A DNA stretch of 8,159 bases, from positions 1 through 8,159 of the forward strand of contig JANOBO010000029.1 in the NCBI GenBank assembly GCA_031411695.1, read 5' to 3'. The position numbers were made by a program, and so were the translations under genes. The notes under the pieces are model-generated. The model saw only the letters and a list, made by a program, of their open reading frames with translations. It had not been told where the DNA came from and made no database searches. This stretch comes from JAIBCL01 sp031411695. GTDB taxonomy: Bacteria; Verrucomicrobiota; Verrucomicrobiia; Verrucomicrobiales; Verrucomicrobiaceae. Shown piece after piece: positions 5,496 to 8,159 of this stretch (the first letter of the stretch is position 1; each line of letters begins with the position of its first letter).

Positions 5496-7450
5496 ATCCG
5501 CCGCTCGCTCACTTCCGCCTTCACCTCGGCGATGAATTCGGCCACGGTCTTCACGCCGAGATCGCCCTTCTTGGAATGACGGACGGCGACGCTGCCGCTG
5601 GTGGTTTCCTTTTCGCCGATGACAAGCATGTAGGGCACTTTGTCGAGCTGAGCGTTGCGGATTTTCGCGCCGACTTTCTCGGCGCCGTCGTCCCACTTGG
5701 CGCGGAGGCCGGCGGCTTGGAGTTGGGAATAGAGGTCGGCAGCAAAGGCATCGCTCTTCTCACTGACGGTGAGCACACGGATCTGCTCGGGGGCGAGCCA
5801 TGTGGGGAAGTGGCCGGCGAAGTGCTCGATCAGCACGCCAGTGAAACGCTCCATGCTGCCGAAGGGCGCACGATGGATCATGACGGGCCGGTGCGGTTTG
5901 TTATCGGGGCCGATGTAGTTCAGGTCGAAGCGCACGGGCAGGACGTAATCCACCTGCACGGTGCCTAGCTGCCACTCGCGGCCGATGACGTCCTTGATGA
6001 CGAAGTCGATCTTCGGTCCATAGAATGCGGCCTCGCCGGGTTCTTCGGTGAAGGGGACGCCGAGCGTCTTTGCCGCTTCGCGGCAGGCGGATTCGGCTTG
6101 GTCCCACTGCGCGGGGTTGCCGGTGAATTTACTGCCATCGGGATCGCGCAGGCCGACGCGGACGCGGTAGTCCGTCATGCCGAGCGTGTTGAGCACGATC
6201 TTGACGAGCGAGAGACAGCCGAGAACTTCGGCGGCGACTTGATCCTCGGTGCAGAAGAGATGCGCGTCATCCTGCGTGAAGCCGCGGACGCGGGTGAGGC
6301 CGTTCAGCTCGCCGCTTTGTTCCCAGCGGTAAACCGTGCCAAACTCGGCGAGGCGCACGGGCAGATCGCGGTAGCTGTGGGGCTGGCTGTCGAAGATCTT
6401 GATGTGATGCGGGCAGTTCATCGGCTTCAAGAGGAAGCCGTCAAGGAGCTGGTCATCCGGCAGGACGCGGTCGGCGGGGATGACTTCCCTGCCCGCGCGT
6501 TCGTTGATGCCAGCGCGGAGTTTCTCGGAGACGCCGTAAAGACGGTCATAGACCTGGGAGCAGGAGCAGCCTTCGTGAATGCCTTTGGCGAGGTCATCGT
6601 TCTCGATGACGGGCGCGAACTGGCTGTCTTTATAATAAGGGAAGTGGCCGCTGGTTTTATACAGGGCAAGCTTGCCGATGTGCGGCGTGAAGACTTGGCT
6701 GTAGCCTTGTTTACGCAACTCCTCGCTGATGAAGTTTTGCAGCTCCTGGCGGATGACGGAGCCGTTTGGCGTCCAAAGGATGAGGCCCTGACCGACGTCT
6801 TCGTCTATGTGGAATAGCTTCAATTCGCGGCCGAGCTTCCGGTGATCGCGCTTCTTCGCCTCTTCGAGTTGGGTGAAGTGCTGCTCGAGCTCCTCGCTGG
6901 TCGGGAACGCGGTGCCATAGACGCGCTGGAGCTGCTGCTTGGTTTCATCGCCGAGATAAAAAGAGGCGGAGACTGCGGTGAGGCGGACGTGTTTGCACTT
7001 GCCTGAGTAATTGACGTGCGGGCCGGCGCAGAGGTCGATGAAGTCGCCGTTCTGGAAACAGGAGATCTGTTCGCCTTCCGGGATTTTATCGATGAGGTCG
7101 AGCTTGAAGATGCTGGGATTCCCGGGGCGCTCGCTGAGGCCCCCGAGGCGGCCGCTCTCGGCCATCGCCTTGGCCTCATCGCGACTGATGCCCTTCCACT
7201 CGAACTTCTGATTTTCCTTGGCGATCTTTTTCATCTCGGCCTCGATCTTCGGGAAATCGTCGGGCGTGATGCGGTGATCGAGGTCGAAGTCATAGTAGAA
7301 ACCGTTCTCCACCGGCGGCCCGTAGGCGAACTGGGCGTTCGGCCAGAGACGCAAGATGGCCGTGGCCATGATGTGCGCGCATGAGTGGCGGAGGCGGTCG
7401 ATGTCGGACATCTGGGCGCGCTCTTCGAGAGACTTTCGTTCGGTGGACAT
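5492..7450 (-). CDS. thrS: Threonine--tRNA ligase, TGS-less form with a catalytic-domain insertion
   Basis: This 652-residue class II synthetase charges tRNA-Thr in the cytoplasm and edits misacylated Ser-tRNA. Editing domain: HSCAH (22-26) and DLCAGPH (139-145) supply the His/His/Cys/His set. Catalytic domain: KPMNCPHH (342-349, Zn ligand Cys346), YRWEQSG…RVRGFTQDDAH (374-397, motif 2 and Zn ligand His397), FYGPKIDF, IHRAPFGSMERF (525-536, Zn ligand His526, motif 3). The anticodon-binding domain ends with KIRNAQLDKVPYMLVIGEKE. The usual N-terminal TGS domain is absent. Compared with E. coli there are about 50 extra residues at 285-338, just before the Zn cysteine, including GCSCSQ. Start: ATG at 7450 gives the sensible beginning MSTERKSLEERAQ but has no Shine-Dalgarno. 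The frame stays open to GTG codons at 7543 and 7537, the latter after GGAAGG, but those 29-31 extra residues look non-coding. It begins a minus-strand cluster leading towards infC. Confidence 0.95.
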   Translation of the reverse strand: MSTERKSLEERAQMSDIDRLRHSCAHIMATAILRLWPNAQFAYGPPVENGFYYDFDLDHRITPDDFPKIEAEMKKIAKENQKFEWKGISRDEAKAMAESGRLGGLSERPGNPSIFKLDLIDKIPEGEQISCFQNGDFIDLCAGPHVNYSGKCKHVRLTAVSASFYLGDETKQQLQRVYGTAFPTSEELEQHFTQLEEAKKRDHRKLGRELKLFHIDEDVGQGLILWTPNGSVIRQELQNFISEELRKQGYSQVFTPHIGKLALYKTSGHFPYYKDSQFAPVIENDDLAKGIHEGCSCSQVYDRLYGVSEKLRAGINERAGREVIPADRVLPDDQLLDGFLLKPMNCPHHIKIFDSQPHSYRDLPVRLAEFGTVYRWEQSGELNGLTRVRGFTQDDAHLFCTEDQVAAEVLGCLSLVKIVLNTLGMTDYRVRVGLRDPDGSKFTGNPAQWDQAESACREAAKTLGVPFTEEPGEAAFYGPKIDFVIKDVIGREWQLGTVQVDYVLPVRFDLNYIGPDNKPHRPVMIHRAPFGSMERFTGVLIEHFAGHFPTWLAPEQIRVLTVSEKSDAFAADLYSQLQAAGLRAKWDDGAEKVGAKIRNAQLDKVPYMLVIGEKETTSGSVAVRHSKKGDLGVKTVAEFIAEVKAEVSERRM

Positions 7451-7469
7451 GGTGGGAAAAGGGGCGGGA

Positions 7470-7497
7470 TCAATACGGGCGCGGGGGCCGGGTGCAA
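7470..7497 (-). promoter_or_regulatory. Possible thrS promoter
   Basis: On the minus strand TTGCAC (7497-7492) and TATTGA (7475-7470) are separated by 16 nt. Transcription would start near 7463, only about 13 nt before the ATG at 7450, which would rule out the longer thrS starts. Each hexamer matches the sigma-70 consensus at only three positions, so this is a weak call based mostly on spacing and location. Confidence 0.22.
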
Positions 7498-7580
7498 AGG
7501 AGTTTTGCTGGAGCGAGAGAATGTGAGCATGAATCACTTGCACCTTCCGCAGTCGCGAGCATGTTCGCCGCCCCTCGTCG

Positions 7581-7657
7581 CGGGGCGTAGCTCAGCCTGG
7601 TAGAGCGCTTGCTTTGGGAGCAAGAAGTCGTGAGTTCGAATCTCGCCGCCCCGACCA
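7581..7657 (+). tRNA. tRNA-Pro (anticodon UGG), CCA encoded
   Basis: A full 77-nt cloverleaf. The acceptor stem CGGGGCG (7581-7587) pairs perfectly with CGCCCCG (7647-7653). The D arm contains TAGCTCAGCCTGGTAGAGC. The anticodon stem CTTGC/GCAAG closes the 7-nt loop TTTGGGA, placing TGG at positions 34-36. The T arm has GTTCGAATC. Discriminator A7654 is followed by genomic CCA (7655-7657). The C1-G72 pair with A73 is typical of bacterial tRNA-Pro. The tRNA reads CCN proline codons, mainly CCA and CCG. It stands alone, divergent from thrS, and its own promoter must lie in the 130 bp shared with the thrS upstream region. I could not identify a convincing one. Confidence 0.97.
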
Positions 7658-7683
7658 CTTTCCCGCCAACGAACGCGGAAAGT
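7657..7683 (+). terminator. Hairpin directly abutting the tRNA-Pro 3' end
   Basis: 7657-7666 pairs with 7675-7683 (9 bp, one bulged C at 7664) around an 8-nt loop CAACGAAC. Its first base is the final A of the tRNA CCA. The position suggests a transcription stop or a 3'-processing signal for the tRNA precursor. No clean T-run follows, only an A/T-rich stretch, so terminator function is uncertain. Confidence 0.35.
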
Positions 7684-7714
7684 GAGATTTCAAATTTGAG
7701 ATTTGGGATTTCAC
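7682..7714. repeat. A/T-rich imperfect palindrome of the GATTTCAAATTTGAGATTT type
   Basis: The 33-nt element begins GTGAGATTTCAAATTTGAGA and ends GATTTCAC. Folded on itself it forms an almost continuous stem in which every mismatch is a G-T wobble. It lies between tRNA-Pro and the ATG at 7715, whose ribosome binding site would be buried in the stem. It is far more A/T-rich than the rest of the window. Similar units translating as ISNLKS repeats are, from general familiarity, common dispersed intergenic elements in Planctomycetota and Verrucomicrobiota. Only one copy is visible here. Confidence 0.5.
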
Positions 7715-8159
7715 ATGCTTGATGCGGCCATGTCCGCTCTGCACGCCTCCGTCCTCAATGCCTTCAAGACGATGGGATGGGCGTATCGGAAGGTGGAGGA
7801 CCCGGAGGTGATCGAGGCGGACTTCGAGGCACACCACACGAAGGTGTCGCTGCACGTTCAGAGCTTCGGGAAAGCGGGCATCCTGACGGTGGTGGCGGGG
7901 GCGTCGTTCCCGGTGCCAGCCACCCATTACACGGCGGCGTGTGAGCTGCTGATGCGGGTGAACAAATCGCTAAACGTGGGAAACTTCGAGCTGGATTGGG
8001 ACAGCGGGCAGGTGCTCTTCCGCGTGACGAATGTCTTCCCGCCGAACCGCGCGGAGGAAAGGATCATCAGCGGCCTGGTTCATAACGCGGTGTCGGAGGT
8101 GGACCGCGTGACGCCCTTTCTCAGTGAGGTTTGCAAAACGCCCAAGGGCGAGCTGCTGC
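7715..8159 (+). CDS. YbjN-like domain protein, N-terminal part (runs off window)
   Basis: 148 codons are visible with no stop before the window edge. The fold signature of the YbjN / bacterial sensory transduction regulator family (PF10722) is recognisable: an N-terminal helix leading to MGWAYRKVEDPEVIEADFEA, two beta strands (KVSLHVQSF, GILTVVAGASFPVP), a helix with ACELLMRVNKSLNVGNFELD, then WDSGQVLFRVTNVFPP and a C-terminal helical segment. Proteins of this family resemble type III secretion chaperones in fold and are linked to stress and motility phenotypes in enterobacteria. The role here is unknown. No signal peptide or membrane helix is seen, so it is probably cytoplasmic. ATG at 7715 is used; ATG at 7730 is an alternative. 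Only a weak GGGA precedes 7715, inside the palindromic element. The gene lies downstream of tRNA-Pro and probably has its own promoter. Confidence 0.6.
   Translation, partial: MLDAAMSALHASVLNAFKTMGWAYRKVEDPEVIEADFEAHHTKVSLHVQSFGKAGILTVVAGASFPVPATHYTAACELLMRVNKSLNVGNFELDWDSGQVLFRVTNVFPPNRAEERIISGLVHNAVSEVDRVTPFLSEVCKTPKGELL

Noticed and set aside
5496..5696. N-terminal extension of the small membrane protein to codon 5696
   Set aside because: It overlaps thrS entirely and is an Arg-rich shadow. The GTG overlapping the thrS stop is a better start.
7451..7543. N-terminal extension of thrS from GTG 7543 or 7537
   Set aside because: The 29-31 residues look non-coding and do not form part of a TGS domain. 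A GGAAGG before 7537 keeps this alternative alive, but the ATG at 7450 gives a better protein start.
7470..7927. Minus-strand frames reading GAARFELTTSCSQSKRSTRLSY and GRRDSNSRLLAPKASA
   Set aside because: These are well-known spurious translations of the antisense strand of a tRNA gene, here tRNA-Pro at 7581-7657.

Overview
The window is GC-rich (roughly 60%) and gene-dense, and its proteins are clearly bacterial. A Verrucomicrobiota or related PVC-type origin is my best guess. The grounds are the LsrF-like aldolase outside any lsr operon, a threonyl-tRNA synthetase without a TGS domain, an oversized IF3, and an A/T-rich intergenic element whose translation (…SQISNLKS…) is familiar from Planctomycetota/Verrucomicrobiota genomes. 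This assignment is inference and was not tested by any search.

Layout. Positions 1-66 (+) hold the last 21 codons of what looks like an ABC transporter substrate-binding protein. An lsrF-like class I aldolase follows (124-1065, +) and ends at a strong intrinsic terminator (1138-1166). From there to about 7450 everything lies on the minus strand. In transcription order it reads: thrS (7450-5492), a small two-helix membrane protein overlapping its stop (5495-5046), a terminator-like hairpin (4893-4866), a structured leader, infC (4681-3677), a HAD phosphatase (3640-2936), a cation diffusion facilitator (2932-1970) and birA (1973-1197). Junctions are tight: a GTGA overlap at thrS/hypothetical, 36 nt at infC/HAD, 3 nt at HAD/CDF, and an ATGA overlap at CDF/birA. 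On the plus strand, tRNA-Pro(UGG) with encoded CCA lies at 7581-7657. It is followed by two hairpins and then a YbjN-like gene that runs off the window at 8159.

How the genes fit together. thrS and infC are neighbours in many bacteria and join aminoacylation to translation initiation. Here the usual rpmI-rplT genes are absent after infC, and the operon continues into general metabolism: phosphatase, metal efflux and biotin protein ligase. The terminator-like hairpin before infC suggests that infC and the four-gene tail can be transcribed or regulated apart from thrS.

The most notable feature is infC itself. The frame stays open 82 codons upstream of its first conventional start (GTG at 4435) and contains no ATG, GTG, TTG or CTG. 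A perfect GGAGGT sits 5 nt before an in-frame ATA at 4681-4679. I therefore read infC as a 334-residue protein started at a rare codon, as infC is in other bacteria. It has a Pro/Ala/Thr-repeat and Gly-rich N-terminal extension and an acidic, then Ala/Pro-rich, C-terminal tail. Its leader has mutually exclusive hairpins and a possible chain of short overlapping leader ORFs ending at the ATA.
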